Positions 63,583 through 64,000 of a stretch of DNA of 64,000 bases are shown here, one piece after another. Position 1 is the stretch's first letter. Every line of letters begins with the position of its first letter. This stretch comes from Propionispora sp. 2/2-37. Lineage in GTDB: Bacteria; Bacillota; Negativicutes; Propionisporales; Propionisporaceae. Both the position numbers and the translations under genes were made by a program. Location: assembly GCF_001298735.1 (NCBI RefSeq), contig NZ_CYSP01000006.1:124001-188000 (forward strand), given 5' to 3'. Below the pieces are notes generated by a model. It ran no database searches and was not told where the DNA came from. It saw only the letters and a list, made by a program, of their open reading frames with translations.

Positions 63583-63738
63583 ATGATGATAGCTCCGGTC
63601 ACAAGTATTTACAAGGATGGATTAAAAAGGCAGGATAAACAGAAGCGCTGCTTTCTAAAAGGTAAATCGGATACCTCGTTTAAAGTTGTTTTAGAAAAAG
63701 CAATTAAAGAGTTGGCCGTTAAATCAACAATTTTCTAA
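63583..63738 (+). CDS. Small protein of unknown function (51 residues)
   Basis: ATG at 63583 (or 63586) with AGGAG eight to nine bases ahead encodes a basic 51-residue protein, with YKDGLKRQDKQKR near the start and FKVVLEKAIKELAV near the end, both helix-like. I do not recognise it. Upstream, 63428-63582 has no other reading frame I can support. Confidence 0.5.
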   Translation: MMIAPVTSIYKDGLKRQDKQKRCFLKGKSDTSFKVVLEKAIKELAVKSTIF

Positions 63739-63813
63739 AGCAACACTTATTAGTTTGATGAAGGTTATATTATTAAGAACAAGCTGCGGCAAAAGAGAGA
63801 GGGTTTTTATGAA

Positions 63814-63915
63814 GTGAAAGTTAATCGTGAATGGAGTAATCCAATTGTATTTTTTACGGGGATTATCATGCTATATATGGTAGTTATTATGCTGGCATCG
63901 CTATTCAGCAAGTGA
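63814..63915 (+). CDS. Possible 33-residue membrane peptide
   Basis: GTG at 63814 gives a 33-residue peptide with a single hydrophobic helix (NPIVFFTGIIMLYMVVIMLA). GAGAGGG lies ten bases ahead, a weak site. Without homologues it is tentative. The remaining 85 bases of the window show nothing more. Confidence 0.35.
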   Translation: MKVNREWSNPIVFFTGIIMLYMVVIMLASLFSK

Positions 63916-64000
63916 GAAAAGATCAAAAAATTTAGATCCCGCATGTGAAAAACCTGTAATATTTGAAAACGCTGATCATGAGAATATCTTCAACAAAGGC

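Noticed and set aside
1-64000. CRISPR arrays or insertion sequences
   Set aside because: No regularly spaced direct repeats and no transposase motifs were seen on reading either strand.

Overview
The window reads as chromosomal DNA of an endospore-type, Gram-negative-walled Firmicute (Negativicutes, most likely a Sporomusaceae relative such as Pelosinus or Sporomusa; the taxon is an inference). Support: LpxA (lipid A synthesis) and two signal-peptide proteins that look like outer-membrane beta-barrels lie beside typical Firmicutes genes (KtrAB, a LevR-type PTS regulator, GutM, ArsR/CadA), with strong AGGAGG ribosome sites, frequent GTG/TTG starts and a possible SpoVM-like peptide. No integrase, transposase, CRISPR array or rRNA was seen; two tRNA-Leu genes are present.

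Layout. 0.2-6 kb: class-I aminotransferase, RecQ and the KtrAB potassium transporter. 6.1-14.6 kb: a single minus-strand operon with a complete oligopeptide ABC transporter (OppBCDF and OppA), a class-A beta-lactamase-like serine hydrolase, an LD-carboxypeptidase and an M20 amidohydrolase, together suggesting capture and trimming of cell-wall peptides. 14.8-19.1 kb: ExoA, fumarase, a PduO-type adenosyltransferase and an aldose-epimerase-like protein. 19.4-24.4 kb: an alditol (glucitol-type) PTS operon with its SorC regulator and GutM, ending in a SAF-domain Rossmann dehydrogenase in place of the usual short-chain sorbitol-6-phosphate dehydrogenase. 24.5 kb: a rubrerythrin-like pseudogene. 25-28 kb: a CadC/CadA heavy-metal efflux pair.

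28-34 kb is an AT-rich, all-minus-strand block of envelope and regulatory genes: two beta-barrel candidates, LpxA, a Spy/CpxP-like periplasmic protein, an OmpR-type regulator with a degenerate receiver, a receiver-less winged-helix protein, a small secreted protein, an XRE regulator and a stand-alone YidC. This is the least ordinary part of the window. 34.3-38.2 kb: Hsp20, a small secreted protein, a broken PGRP-type amidase, a C39-like cysteine peptidase candidate and an ATP-grasp protein. 38.4-46.4 kb: a LevR-type sigma-54 activator, a clear -24/-12 promoter, a cellobiose-type PTS (EIIC, EIIB, EIIA), a GH4 6-phospho-glycosidase and a MocR-like regulator.

46.5-54 kb: L,D-transpeptidase, PolA without a proofreading site, Fpg, CoaE, lytic transglycosylase and a second peptide-binding lipoprotein. 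54-55.3 kb: a small repeat-motif protein, a small gene with a frameshift or overlap, and the tRNA-Leu pair. 55.5-64 kb: class-III aminotransferase, START-like protein, HtpX, M42 aminopeptidase, gamma-carbonic anhydrase, Ndk, a second PduO, the SpoVM-like ORF, an EF-G paralogue and two small ORFs at the edge. Functions are assigned by reading motifs; no database search was run.
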